Below, piece by piece: positions 51,045-59,213 of a stretch of 64,000 nucleotides of DNA. Origin of the DNA: Nocardioides sp. Kera G14 (GTDB lineage Bacteria; Actinomycetota; Actinomycetes; Propionibacteriales; Nocardioidaceae); assembly GCF_020715565.1 (NCBI RefSeq), contig NZ_CP085839.1, positions 2,728,001 through 2,792,000 of the forward strand, given 5' to 3'. The notes below the pieces were generated by a model. It saw only the letters and a program-made list of their open reading frames with translations. It did no database searches and was not told where the DNA came from. A program made the position numbers and the translations under genes. Every line of letters begins with the position of its first letter. The first letter of the stretch is position 1.

Positions 51045-51908
51045 GTGAAGGGAATCATCCTCGCCGGTGGCACCGGCTCCCGTCTGCATCCGATCACCCT
51101 AGGGGTGAGCAAGCAGCTGATGCCGGTCTACGACAAGCCGATGATCTACTACCCGCTCTCGACGCTGATGCTCGCGGGGATCCGCGACATCCTCATCATC
51201 ACGACGCCGCACGACGCCGAAGCCTTCTCACGGCTGCTGGGGGACGGCTCGCAGCTCGGAATCAATATCACCTACACCCAGCAGCCGTCGCCCGACGGAC
51301 TCGCCCAAGCGTTCATCCTCGGTGCCGACCACATCGGCGACGACCGAGTCGGCCTCGTGCTGGGCGACAACATCTTCTACGGAGCCGGCATGGGCACCCA
51401 GCTGCGGCGTTTCGAGTCACTCGAGGGCGCGGCAGTCTTCGGATATCGGGTGGCCAACCCGACGGCGTACGGCGTCGTGGAGTTCGACGAGCACAACGTC
51501 GCCATCTCCCTTGAGGAGAAACCCGAGAAGCCCAAGAGCAACTACGTCGTGCCGGGACTCTACTTCTACGACAACTCGGTGATCGAGCACGCAGCGGGAC
51601 TCAAGCCGAGCGCCCGCGGCGAGCTGGAGATCACCGACCTCAACCGGATCTACCTCGAGGCGGGCACCCTCTCCGTCGAAGTGTTGCCCCGCGGCACCGC
51701 GTGGCTCGACACCGGAACGGTGGAAGACCTCAACGAGGCGGCCAACTACATCCGCGCCATCGAGCACCGCCAGGGCAACAAGGTCGGCGCACCGGAGGAG
51801 ATCGCCTGGCGGATGGGCTGGCTCTCTCACGAGGAGCTCGAGCGCCTCGCGCAGCCGCTCGTCAAGAGCGGCTACGGCGCTTATCTGTTGGACCTTCTGA
51901 AAGACTAG
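51045..51908 (+). CDS. rmlA: Glucose-1-phosphate thymidylyltransferase
   Basis: This 287-residue nucleotidyltransferase has the N-terminal signature [17 protein letters not shown], then [43 protein letters not shown] and [19 protein letters not shown]. It makes dTDP-glucose from dTTP and glucose-1-phosphate, the first step to dTDP-L-rhamnose. The 3' end overlaps the convergent cupin gene by 4 bp. Confidence 0.95.
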   Translation: MKGIILAGGTGSRLHPITLGVSKQLMPVYDKPMIYYPLSTLMLAGIRDILIITTPHDAEAFSRLLGDGSQLGINITYTQQPSPDGLAQAFILGADHIGDDRVGLVLGDNIFYGAGMGTQLRRFESLEGAAVFGYRVANPTAYGVVEFDEHNVAISLEEKPEKPKSNYVVPGLYFYDNSVIEHAAGLKPSARGELEITDLNRIYLEAGTLSVEVLPRGTAWLDTGTVEDLNEAANYIRAIEHRQGNKVGAPEEIAWRMGWLSHEELERLAQPLVKSGYGAYLLDLLKD

Positions 51909-52270
51909 GCGTCAGCCCGACCGAAGTCGTCCTCGAGGCGGATGATGTCGTCCTCACCGACATACGAGCCGCGCATCACCTCGATGATGACCAGCTCCTC
52001 GTCCTGGGCGTTACCGATGCGGTGGGGCACGCCGACAGGGATGTCGATGCACTCACCGACACCTGCTGTGACGGTCGATCCCTCGACCACGCAGGTGGCG
52101 TAACCACTCGCGACCACCCAGTGCTCGCCGCGGTGCTCATGAGTCTGATAACTCAAGCGGGACTGGGGCTTCACCCTGATTCGCTTGACCTTGTAGCCGT
52201 CGCCCATCGCGAGGACCTCCCAGGTCCCCCACGGCCGCTCGTCGGAGTCGCCGACGTTGTCACCCATCAT
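51905..52270 (-). CDS. Cupin, mannose-6-phosphate isomerase type II C-terminal-like
   Basis: This 121-residue single cupin resembles the isomerase half of Man[43 protein letters not shown] (metal-binding His-x-His-Arg and Glu) and [14 protein letters not shown]. It could interconvert fructose-6-phosphate and mannose-6-phosphate, feeding the GDP-mannose used by the gmd gene at the right of the window. Isomerase activity is inferred. Confidence 0.82.
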   Translation of the reverse strand: MMGDNVGDSDERPWGTWEVLAMGDGYKVKRIRVKPQSRLSYQTHEHRGEHWVVASGYATCVVEGSTVTAGVGECIDIPVGVPHRIGNAQDEELVIIEVMRGSYVGEDDIIRLEDDFGRADA

Positions 52271-52288
52271 GCCGGGGAGCCTAACGGC

Positions 52289-52579
52289 TCAGCGACGCCG
52301 GAGTGAGGCCAGCGCCGGACGCACATCGGCCAAGTAGACGAACGCCACAATCGTGAGCGCCAGGTTGACCAAACCGGGGATGTAGACGAACCACTGCAGC
52401 ACCTGGAGAGCCGCAGCGAAGCCCAGCGTGATCGACCAGCCCTGCTTGTTCCACTTGTCGGCCGCGCGGTAGTGCTCCGGCGTCCAGAGCAGCGAGTTCA
52501 CGAACGCGTAAAGCTTCACGGCCAGCAGGACGAAATAGACGATCAGCGAGACAAATGAAGGAACGCCCAGCAGATCCAT
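52289..52579 (-). CDS. DUF2516 family membrane protein
   Basis: A 96-residue protein has two hydrophobic segments (VSLIVYFVLLAVKLYAFVNSLLW and LVNLALTIVAFVYLADV) and a central amphipathic region with KWNKQGWSITLGF. This matches DUF2516, which follows hbhA-type genes in mycobacteria. Function unknown. Confidence 0.82.
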   Translation of the reverse strand: MDLLGVPSFVSLIVYFVLLAVKLYAFVNSLLWTPEHYRAADKWNKQGWSITLGFAAALQVLQWFVYIPGLVNLALTIVAFVYLADVRPALASLRRR

Positions 52580-52630
52580 GGAGGGGATCCTACTGAGCGT
52601 TCTTCATCGATCTGACGAATCAGGCCGAAG

Positions 52631-53020
52631 TCAGGCCTTCTTCGCAGCGGCCTTCTTGGCGGGCGCCTTCTTGGCCGTGGTCTTCGCGGGCGCCTTCTTG
52701 GCGGGAGCCTTCTTCGCAGTGGTCTTCTTGGCGGGCGTGGTGGTCACGGTCGCCGCGACCTTGACGCCGTCGGTCTTGCGGATCTTGGCGACGACAGCCT
52801 CGCCACGCTTCACGAGGGCCGACTCGGTGAGGATCGTCAGCTTGAAGTCCGGCAGCTTCACATCGGGCTTCTTGAACTCGGGCAGCTTGAGCGCAGGAAT
52901 CCGGACCTCGGGCAGCTTGACCTCCGGCAGCTTGACCTCCGGGAGGGTCACCTTCGGCAGCTTCACCTCGGGGAGGCTGATCTTCGGGAGCTTGACGTCA
53001 AGCAGGGTGAACTTCGGCAT
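52631..53020 (-). CDS. HbhA-position Lys/Pro-rich repeat protein
   Basis: This 129-residue protein starts at ATG 53020, 6 nt after AAGGAG. Residues ~5-60 are about ten tandem five-to-six-residue units of the form L-P-x-(V/I/F)-K (KLPKISLPEVKLPKVTLPEVK and so on). A short linker follows (TILTESALVKRGEAVVAKIRK), then an AKKAPAKK-type tail of ~40 residues. The tail resembles the heparin-binding C-terminus of mycobacterial HbhA and actinobacterial histone-like proteins. Gene order XRE regulator / this / DUF2516 matches the hbhA locus, but the HbhA coiled coil is replaced by LPxVK repeats. The start overlaps the regulator gene by 23 bp. Confidence 0.8.
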   Translation of the reverse strand: MPKFTLLDVKLPKISLPEVKLPKVTLPEVKLPEVKLPEVRIPALKLPEFKKPDVKLPDFKLTILTESALVKRGEAVVAKIRKTDGVKVAATVTTTPAKKTTAKKAPAKKAPAKTTAKKAPAKKAAAKKA

Positions 53021-53423
53021 TGCTATCTCCTTGTGGTTGATGACGACGATCGAGGTGATCGTCATTCAGCGCCAGGAAGGAGGCATAGACATCGAGCAAC
53101 GACTGCTTCTGCCGCTCGGTGAGCCTCGGATCTCCCAGCACGGCCAGCTCGACTGAGCCGTCCGTCCCAGCCTCGGGCGTGAGGAATCCGGCACGGACAT
53201 AGAGCGACTCAGCGGAGATCCGCAGAGCCTTGGCGATCTGTTGGAGCACCTCGGCGGACGGCTTGCGCAGTCCACGCTCGATCTGACTGAGATACGGGTT
53301 GGAAACCCCAGCCTGATCCGCAAGCTGGCGCAGCGACAGATGCGCTGTGACTCGCTGCTCCTTGAGGTACTCCCCCAGGGCACGCGCCGTCGCGGCGACG
53401 GGGATGCCCTTGCTCTTGACCAT
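52998..53423 (-). CDS. XRE family helix-turn-helix regulator
   Basis: This is a 141-residue regulator. The Cro/CI-type HTH is LGEYLKEQRVTAHLSLRQLADQAGVSNPYLSQIERGLRKPSAEVLQQIAKAL (residues ~16-68). The C-terminal ~60 residues are helical (LTERQKQSLLDVYASFLAL) and probably mediate oligomerisation. It corresponds to the regulator before hbhA in mycobacteria and is translationally coupled to the repeat protein. An inverted repeat upstream may be its autoregulatory operator. Confidence 0.88.
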   Translation of the reverse strand: MVKSKGIPVAATARALGEYLKEQRVTAHLSLRQLADQAGVSNPYLSQIERGLRKPSAEVLQQIAKALRISAESLYVRAGFLTPEAGTDGSVELAVLGDPRLTERQKQSLLDVYASFLALNDDHLDRRHQPQGDSNAEVHPA

Positions 53424-53434
53424 ACGTACCAGTC

Positions 53435-53463
53435 TGCTTGCCCGGTGCTAACTGTTGCAAGCA
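53435..53463. promoter_or_regulatory. Inverted repeat upstream of the XRE regulator
   Basis: TGCTTGC (53435-53441) and GCAAGCA (53457-53463) form perfect 7-bp arms, 15 nt apart, within the 80-bp gap before the regulator. Position and symmetry fit an autoregulatory operator. Confidence 0.5.
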
Positions 53464-53503
53464 GGCCACTGGGCGGCGGTGGTCACACCGAAACAGCGAT
53501 AAA

Positions 53504-54448
53504 TTAAGGCACGACGGCACGAATCTCGCCGACCGGCACTCCGCCGCCGAGGAGCACGTGCTTGCCGGAGGCGTCCACCTCGTCGCTCTCGACCCCGAGG
53601 GAGCGCAGCAGTGCCGCCATCACTACGGGCCGCGCACGGTCGCCGCCGTCGTCGATCTTGAGTGCCGCGGTGCGGCCGTCCGGAAGCGCGACCACATAGA
53701 CCGCCTCGGCACCGAGCTTCCCGATCGTCCCCGGAAGGGCGGTGAGCAGGCGGAACTCATCGCGTCCCGTCCCAGACACCAGCTCGGGGCGTGAGCGGAT
53801 GGCGGAGGCGATCTTCCACTCGTCCCCATCGCCCGCGAGTGCGATCGAGCGGAAGGCCTTCGCCAGGCCCACGAGGGACACCGACAGCAGCGGCGCCCCG
53901 CAGCCGTCGGTCGTCACCGCCGCCGGCTCCCCCGTGATCCGCTCGAAGCCCTCCTTGATGCCGACCTGGAGCGGGTGATCGTGCTCGAAGTAACCGGACA
54001 GCTGCCAGTCACGGGCGACGCAGGTCGCCAGCATCCCGGCGTGCTTGCCACTGCAGTTCTGCGCGATTCGGCTGGGCTTGCGCCCGGCGCGCACCCAGTC
54101 GTCGCGCACTGCCGGGTCCAGGGGCCAGTCGACGATGTTGCCCAGCGCCTGCTCCGAGAGCCCGGCCTCGCCCAGCAGTTCACGGACCGCCCTGAGGTGA
54201 ATCTCCTCCCCCGAGTGCGACGCACACGTAATCGCGAGATGCCCCGGCTCCACCGCAATCGCCCCCAGGCCCAGCCCCAGCATCGCCAGCGCCTGCAGCG
54301 GCTTGTTGGCCGAGCGCGGCAGGAAGGCGGCACCAGGATCACCCAACGCGGTCTCGATGTCACCGTCGGCCGAGAGGGTCACCGCTGATCCGTAGTGATG
54401 CCCCTCGACGAACCCCGACCGGACGATCTCCGCCAGCACCTCAGCCAT
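53504..54448 (-). CDS. L-asparaginase II family protein
   Basis: This 314-residue protein belongs to the asparaginase family separate from the classic type I/II enzymes (Rhizobium-type). Signatures: SANKPLQALAML, CASHSGEEIHLRAV, NCSGKHAGMLATC, HPLQ and TTDGCGAPLLSVSLVGLA. It would hydrolyse asparagine to aspartate and ammonia. ATG start with TAGGGT 6 nt upstream, divergent from the APS kinase fusion. Confidence 0.88.
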   Translation of the reverse strand: MAEVLAEIVRSGFVEGHHYGSAVTLSADGDIETALGDPGAAFLPRSANKPLQALAMLGLGLGAIAVEPGHLAITCASHSGEEIHLRAVRELLGEAGLSEQALGNIVDWPLDPAVRDDWVRAGRKPSRIAQNCSGKHAGMLATCVARDWQLSGYFEHDHPLQVGIKEGFERITGEPAAVTTDGCGAPLLSVSLVGLAKAFRSIALAGDGDEWKIASAIRSRPELVSGTGRDEFRLLTALPGTIGKLGAEAVYVVALPDGRTAALKIDDGGDRARPVVMAALLRSLGVESDEVDASGKHVLLGGGVPVGEIRAVVP

Positions 54449-54471
54449 GCGCCCACCCTAAGATCAGCCGG
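54449..54471. promoter_or_regulatory. Bidirectional leaderless promoter, asparaginase/APS kinase fusion
   Basis: Divergent starts are 23 bp apart. Minus: TAGGGT (54460-54455), 6 nt, ATG. Plus: TAAGAT (54459-54464), 7 nt, GTG. The hexamers share the TA at 54459-54460, the same geometry as at 45947-45969. Confidence 0.65.
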
Positions 54472-55854
54472 GTGCAGCAGATCCACCCGGACCAGTCGAC
54501 CATCGACGACCTCACCCTTGCCGCCGCTGGGCTCATCGAGGGACCGGTGCCCGGCACCGAAGGTCTCGAGTTAGTCGACGAGGAGGGCGCACCCCTCACG
54601 TTGATGCCGATCCCGACCGAACCCCAGCACGTCGCGCTGGTGGGACACCTGCGGGATCGGCGGGCGACGATTGCCGGACTTCCGGAGCGGACGACGGCGC
54701 TGCCGATCCGGCCGGACGATCCTCGGCTCCCCGACGTCCTGGCCCGCTTGGGCGATCCCGAAGTCGTCCAGGCAATGCCGAAGCCGAGCGGCGGCCTGGT
54801 TGTCTTCTTCACGGGCCTGTCCGGCAGCGGAAAGTCGACGTTGGCGAGGGCACTCATGGAGCGATATGACGCGGAGCAGCGGCTCTACACCTCGCTCGAC
54901 GGGGACGTCGTACGACGAAATCTGTCGGCCGGGCTGACGTTCTCGAAGGAGGATCGCGAGACGAACATCCGGCGGATTGGATGGGTCGCGGCGGAGATCG
55001 CCCGCAACGGCGGCACGGCGGTGTGCAGCCCGATCGCGCCGTTCGATGCGACCCGCAAGGATGTCCGCCGCATGGTAGAAGAGGCCGGCGGACGGTTCGT
55101 CCTCGTGCATGTGGCGACGCCGCTATCGGAGTGTGAGCGGCGGGACCGCAAGGGGCTCTATGCCAAGGCGCGGGCGGGTGAGATCCCTGAGTTCACGGGG
55201 ATCTCGAGTCCGTACGAGGTGCCTGAGGACGCAGACGTCGTCGTCGACACGACGGGCATCACGATCGAGGAGGCACTCGAGCCGGTCGTAGAGGTGCTCG
55301 GTGGTTTCGAGGCTCGCTTCGCTCGCACCTCAACCAACGAGGTGAAGCGGTTCAAGATCCTCTTCGTCTGCAGGGCCAACATCTGCCGGAGTGCGTTCAT
55401 GGAGCTGACCGCGAAGTCGATGCGGCTGGCCGGCCTCGAGTTCGACTCGGCGGGGACGCATGGGTTCGACGGCAGGCCGATGGATGACGAGATGGCGGCG
55501 ACGCTGGCCACCGCAGACGCGAGCAACTTCCGGAGCAAGCCGATCACCCGCGCGCTTCTGGAGGACGCCGATCTCGTGCTGACGGCTGAGGCGACGCACC
55601 GGGCGTACATCCTCGACGACCACCCCGCCCTCTTCCGGAAGGTGCTGACCCTCGGCCAGGCAGCTGCGGCGATCGAGCGGCTGGAGACAGGGGCGGGCCG
55701 CGACGGCGTACTCGCGCACCTGGCCACCAATCGGGGGGCCTCCGGCGTGGAGAGCGACGTCGCGGACCCCTACCGACGGGGTCCTGAGGCGGCGCGGGTG
55801 TGCGCCGACCAGATCACGCGTCTGTTGAAGGTTGTGCTGCCGGCCTTGGCGTGA
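54472..55854 (+). CDS. Adenylyl-sulfate kinase fused to low-molecular-weight protein tyrosine phosphatase
   Basis: This is a 460-residue protein. Residues ~1-105 are an N-terminal domain of unknown role. Residues ~108-275 are APS kinase: P-loop GLSGSGKS (115-122), LDGDVVRRNLS, SKEDRETNIRRIGWVA, FVLVHVATPLSECERRDRKGLYAKA, and PEFTGISSPYE. Residues ~293-460 are a low-Mr tyrosine phosphatase with the P-loop C-x5-R-S (Cys300, Arg306; CRANICRS), SAGTHG, and the acid loop ADPYRRG near the end. All key residues of both domains are present. The kinase makes PAPS; the phosphatase could act on a tyrosine kinase controlling glycan synthesis. I know of no standard name for this fusion. Confidence 0.88.
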   Translation: MQQIHPDQSTIDDLTLAAAGLIEGPVPGTEGLELVDEEGAPLTLMPIPTEPQHVALVGHLRDRRATIAGLPERTTALPIRPDDPRLPDVLARLGDPEVVQAMPKPSGGLVVFFTGLSGSGKSTLARALMERYDAEQRLYTSLDGDVVRRNLSAGLTFSKEDRETNIRRIGWVAAEIARNGGTAVCSPIAPFDATRKDVRRMVEEAGGRFVLVHVATPLSECERRDRKGLYAKARAGEIPEFTGISSPYEVPEDADVVVDTTGITIEEALEPVVEVLGGFEARFARTSTNEVKRFKILFVCRANICRSAFMELTAKSMRLAGLEFDSAGTHGFDGRPMDDEMAATLATADASNFRSKPITRALLEDADLVLTAEATHRAYILDDHPALFRKVLTLGQAAAAIERLETGAGRDGVLAHLATNRGASGVESDVADPYRRGPEAARVCADQITRLLKVVLPALA

Positions 55855-56046
55855 GGTTGGGCTCACTGCGGGGCGACGGCATCACAGGGGGCATGACGGG
55901 GGGCAGCCCATCAGGGCGCTTCGACGAGTGTCTCTCGAGGTGGGGACAGCGCGATCCCCGTACTTCCTGCGGCAGTCGCGTTTGCGACGCCACTTCCGAT
56001 ACCAGCGCATGGCCGGAAGTCTGCTCCGCGAACGTTAAGCGCGAGG

Positions 56047-56078
56047 AAAAACGGTCTCGTGGTCTAGACGTGAGCCAC
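56047..56078 (-). terminator. Weak hairpin and U-run, minus strand
   Basis: On the minus strand an imperfect stem (GGCTC with GAGACC around 56054-56076) is followed by five U (56051-56047). It lies just downstream of the small frame at 56104-56196 and could end its message. Confidence 0.35.
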
Positions 56079-56103
56079 GTCGCACTCCGCGAGGGAGCAG
56101 AGG

Positions 56104-56196
56104 TCAGCGACGCGCGAGCGCGCGGCCCACCACAGTGCCGACCCCGAACGAGGTGGCGATCCAGGCGCCTACGGCACCGGCGAGGAGCATCATCAT
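56104..56196 (-). CDS. Candidate 30-residue membrane peptide
   Basis: The 416-bp gap 55855-56270 otherwise shows no convincing gene. On the minus strand ATG 56196 opens a 30-codon frame starting MMMLLAGAVGAW and ending VVGRALARR. It has one hydrophobic span and a positively charged C-terminus, and about 27 of 30 codons end in G or C. No Shine-Dalgarno is seen; a hairpin with a U-run follows. Coding status is uncertain. Confidence 0.4.
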   Translation of the reverse strand: MMMLLAGAVGAWIATSFGVGTVVGRALARR

Positions 56197-56270
56197 GGCT
56201 GCACATTCGGAGCCCGAAGGACCGACCTGAGCGTTTCTGCCGGATATTTGTCTGGAAGACTCCTGCGACC

Positions 56271-57200
56271 ATGGGTGACCTTCTGACGACCGACGCGCTG
56301 TCCGTGCTGATCGTGAGCTTCGGTGTCGGCATCGTCGTCGGGCTGACGGGCATGGGCGGCGGCGCCTTGATGACGCCCGCGCTGATCTTCCTCGGCATCA
56401 ACCCCACCGCCGCGGTGGCCAATGACCTGGTCGCCGCGGGCATCAACAAGTCGGTCGGCGCTGCGGTGCACTGGAGGCAGGGCTCCCCCAACCTCCGGCT
56501 GGCGGGCTGGCTGATCGCCGGCTCGGTGCCGTTCGCGTTCGCGGGCGGCTTCATCGTCAAGGCGATGGGGCCCGATCACTCCGACGACACGTTGATGACC
56601 CTGATCGGGATCGCCCTGCTCGCCGCGGCCGCGTCCTACACCGGCCGGATCCTCCTCCAGCAGCGCCGGCTCGCAGCCGGCAACGTGACCACGAGCGAGA
56701 TCACGGTGCGGGCGCTGCCGACGTTCATCGTCGGCGCGGTCGGTGGCCTCCTCGTCGGCATCACCAGCGTGGGCTCGGGATCGCTGATCATGGTGGCGCT
56801 CCTGATCCTCTACCCGACCCTCAGCGCGGTCCGACTCGTCGGGACCGACCTGATCCAGGCCGTCCCGCTGGTGCTCAGCGCTGCGGTCGGCCACGTGCTC
56901 AACACCGGCGTCGAATGGCACGTGCTCATCCCGCTCATCCTCGGAGGCACGCCCGGCACCTACCTCGGCGCGCGGATCTCGGCATGGATCAACCAGAGCG
57001 TGATCCGTCGCGGCATCGTCATCGTGCTGACGCTGACCGGCCTGAAGATGCTCGGCGTCTCCCCCACCTGGGTCGGCATCATCGGTGGCGGCATGCTCCT
57101 GCTCGGCCCACTCGTGTGGGGCGGCATCCGCCAACTGGCAGGCCTGCCGGCCTTCGACGAGAACCGATCGGCCTGGAAGGTCGACCGCACCCGCTCCTAG
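56271..57200 (+). CDS. TauE/SafE family membrane transporter
   Basis: This 309-residue polytopic protein has about eight spans. The TauE/SafE repeats are VGIVVGLTGMGGGALMTPALIFLGI and VGGLLVGITSVGSGSLIMVALLIL, each with the Gly-rich G-x-G-G/S-G turn; GTYLGARISAWI follows. The family exports or moves sulfite, sulfonates or related anions. Its place between the APS kinase fusion and cysQ supports a sulfur-anion role. The ATG at 56271 gives the usual N-terminus. Confidence 0.9.
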   Translation: MGDLLTTDALSVLIVSFGVGIVVGLTGMGGGALMTPALIFLGINPTAAVANDLVAAGINKSVGAAVHWRQGSPNLRLAGWLIAGSVPFAFAGGFIVKAMGPDHSDDTLMTLIGIALLAAAASYTGRILLQQRRLAAGNVTTSEITVRALPTFIVGAVGGLLVGITSVGSGSLIMVALLILYPTLSAVRLVGTDLIQAVPLVLSAAVGHVLNTGVEWHVLIPLILGGTPGTYLGARISAWINQSVIRRGIVIVLTLTGLKMLGVSPTWVGIIGGGMLLLGPLVWGGIRQLAGLPAFDENRSAWKVDRTRS

Positions 57201-57976
57201 AGCTCGAGGCCGCTGAGGATCTCGAGCACTCGGTCCGCGAGCTCGGGGCGGCAGACGACGAGGTCGGGGAGGTACGGCGACTCGCGGTTGTACTCGAGCT
57301 CAGAGCCATCCACGCGGCTGGTGAAGAGCCCGGCTGCGCGCGCGACAGCGACCGGCGCGGCCGAGTCCCACTCGTACTGGCCACCGGCGTGCACGTAGAG
57401 GTCGGTCGTCCCGTCGACGACCGAGATGACTTTGACCCCGGCCGAACCCATCGGCACCAGGTCGGCACCCAGGGCCTCCTGCAGCGGCGTCACGAACGCC
57501 GGAGGGCGGGAGCGGGAGACGGCCAGGCGCAGCGGCTCGTCGGCTCCCCCGACGGTTGAGGTGCGAGCGGAGCGAGCCTCGAAACCACCGGGCCCCGTGT
57601 GAAAGACCTGGTCGCGGGCTGGCAGCGCAACCGCCCCGGCGGTGAGCCCGCGATCCCGCTCCCAGAGAGCGACGTGCACGGCCCAGTCATCCCGAGGCGG
57701 CTCGGAGAACTCACGTGTGCCGTCGAGGGGGTCGATGATCCAGACCCGGTCGACCGAGAGGCGCGCAGCGGAGTCCGCAGCCTCCTCCGACAGGACGGCG
57801 TCAGTCGGCGCGAAGGCGGAGAGGAGCCCAGCCAGCACTTCCTGGGCCGCCTCGTCGCCGGCGTCCTTCAACTCGGCTCCCTCGAGCCCCGAGGAGGCGC
57901 GGACGTGGAGGAGTCGCTCACCGGCCTGCCCGGCGAGCCAGGCAGCGAGATCGTGGTCGGAGGTGAAGTCAGGCAC
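57197..57976 (-). CDS. cysQ: 3'(2'),5'-bisphosphate nucleotidase CysQ
   Basis: This is a 259-residue inositol-monophosphatase-fold enzyme. Metal-binding residues are in KDAGD (38-42), SEE (63-65) and IDPLDGTREF (Asp82, Asp85), and the second metal motif is YEWDSAAPVAVARAAG. It removes the 3' phosphate of PAP, the by-product of sulfotransferases and PAPS reductase, preventing inhibition of sulfation. GTG start with TAGGGT 6 nt upstream. It overlaps the convergent transporter gene by 4 bp. Confidence 0.92.
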   Translation of the reverse strand: MPDFTSDHDLAAWLAGQAGERLLHVRASSGLEGAELKDAGDEAAQEVLAGLLSAFAPTDAVLSEEAADSAARLSVDRVWIIDPLDGTREFSEPPRDDWAVHVALWERDRGLTAGAVALPARDQVFHTGPGGFEARSARTSTVGGADEPLRLAVSRSRPPAFVTPLQEALGADLVPMGSAGVKVISVVDGTTDLYVHAGGQYEWDSAAPVAVARAAGLFTSRVDGSELEYNRESPYLPDLVVCRPELADRVLEILSGLEL

Positions 57977-58010
57977 GGACGAACCCTATCGATCCCCCTA
58001 GACTCACCTC
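57977..58010. promoter_or_regulatory. Divergent leaderless promoters cysQ/ugd
   Basis: Minus strand: TAGGGT (57988-57983), 6 nt, GTG of cysQ. Plus strand: TAGACT (57999-58004), 6 nt, GTG of ugd. Both are classic leaderless spacings in a 34-bp gap. Confidence 0.6.
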
Positions 58011-59195
58011 GTGAAGATCGCCATCGCCGGCACCGGTTACGTGGGACTGAGCAACGCTGTCATCTTCGCGCAGCACCATGAGGTGTGGGCGCTGGACCTC
58101 GACGCGGCCAAGGTCGACAAGATCAACAACAAGGTCTCCCCCATCGAGGATGCCGAGCTCGAGGACTACCTCGCCCACAGGGAGCTCAACCTCACCGCGA
58201 CCCTCGACAAGCAGGCCGCGTACAGCGGAGCCAGCTTCGTCGTCATCGCAACACCGACGGACTATGACCCCAAGTCCAACTACTTCAACACCCGCTCCGT
58301 CGAGAGCGTCGTGGCCGACGTACTGGAGATCGAGCCGTCCGCGACGATGGTGATCAAGTCGACGATCCCCGTGGGCTTCACGAAGGAGCTCCGCGACCGC
58401 CACCCGGGTGCGCAGATCGTCTTCAGCCCGGAGTTCCTGCGTGAGGGCAAGGCGCTCTACGACAACCTCCACCCGAGCCGGATCGTGGTCGGCTCCGCAC
58501 ACCTCGACGCCGACGGCCAGGCGAAGGGCAAGCAGTTCGCCGAGCTCCTGGTCGAGGGCGCGATCGACAAGGACGTGCCCGTTCTGCTGACGGGCAGCAC
58601 CGAGGCCGAGGCGATCAAGCTCTTCGCCAACACCTACCTCGCGCTGCGGGTCGCCTACTTCAACGAGCTCGACTCCTATGCCGCGGTGCACGGCCTCGAC
58701 AGCTCCCAGATCATCGAGGGCGTCGGCCTGGATCCGAGGATCGGCAGCCACTACAACAACCCGAGCTTCGGGTACGGCGGCTACTGCCTGCCCAAGGACA
58801 CCAAGCAGCTCCAGGCGAACTACGAGAACGTCCCGCAGAACCTGATCAGCGCGATCGTCAGTGCCAACACGACGCGTAAGGACTTCATTGCCGAGGACAT
58901 CCTGCGCCGCAGGCCGCAGACGGTCGGCGTCTACCGCCTGATCATGAAGGCGGGCAGCGACAACTTCCGGATGAGCTCCATCCAGGGCGTGATGAAGCGG
59001 ATCAAGGCCAAGGGCGTCGAGGTCGTGATCTACGAGCCCAACCTCCCCGAGGAGAGCTTCTTCAACTCCGAGGTCGTTCGAGATCTCGACGAGTTCAAGT
59101 CCCGCAGCGACGTGATCATCGCCAACCGACGTACGGACGTCCTCGACGACGTGTCTCACAAGGTCTACACCCGTGACATCTATGGTCGCGACTGA
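58011..59195 (+). CDS. ugd: UDP-glucose 6-dehydrogenase
   Basis: This 394-residue enzyme is strikingly similar to E. coli Ugd along its whole length: [11 protein letters not shown] (NAD site), [79 protein letters not shown], and [14 protein letters not shown] with the catalytic Cys. It oxidises UDP-glucose to UDP-glucuronate, implying uronic acid in the glycan. It runs 18 bp ahead of cysD. Confidence 0.95.
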   Translation: MKIAIAGTGYVGLSNAVIFAQHHEVWALDLDAAKVDKINNKVSPIEDAELEDYLAHRELNLTATLDKQAAYSGASFVVIATPTDYDPKSNYFNTRSVESVVADVLEIEPSATMVIKSTIPVGFTKELRDRHPGAQIVFSPEFLREGKALYDNLHPSRIVVGSAHLDADGQAKGKQFAELLVEGAIDKDVPVLLTGSTEAEAIKLFANTYLALRVAYFNELDSYAAVHGLDSSQIIEGVGLDPRIGSHYNNPSFGYGGYCLPKDTKQLQANYENVPQNLISAIVSANTTRKDFIAEDILRRRPQTVGVYRLIMKAGSDNFRMSSIQGVMKRIKAKGVEVVIYEPNLPEESFFNSEVVRDLDEFKSRSDVIIANRRTDVLDDVSHKVYTRDIYGRD

Positions 59196-59213
59196 ACGTA
59201 GACTCCTGCGGCG

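Noticed and set aside
52631..53020. Frameshifted or low-quality sequence because of the repetitive protein
   Set aside because: The frame is continuous, has a strong Shine-Dalgarno and keeps a regular repeat phase throughout, so it is a real repeat protein.
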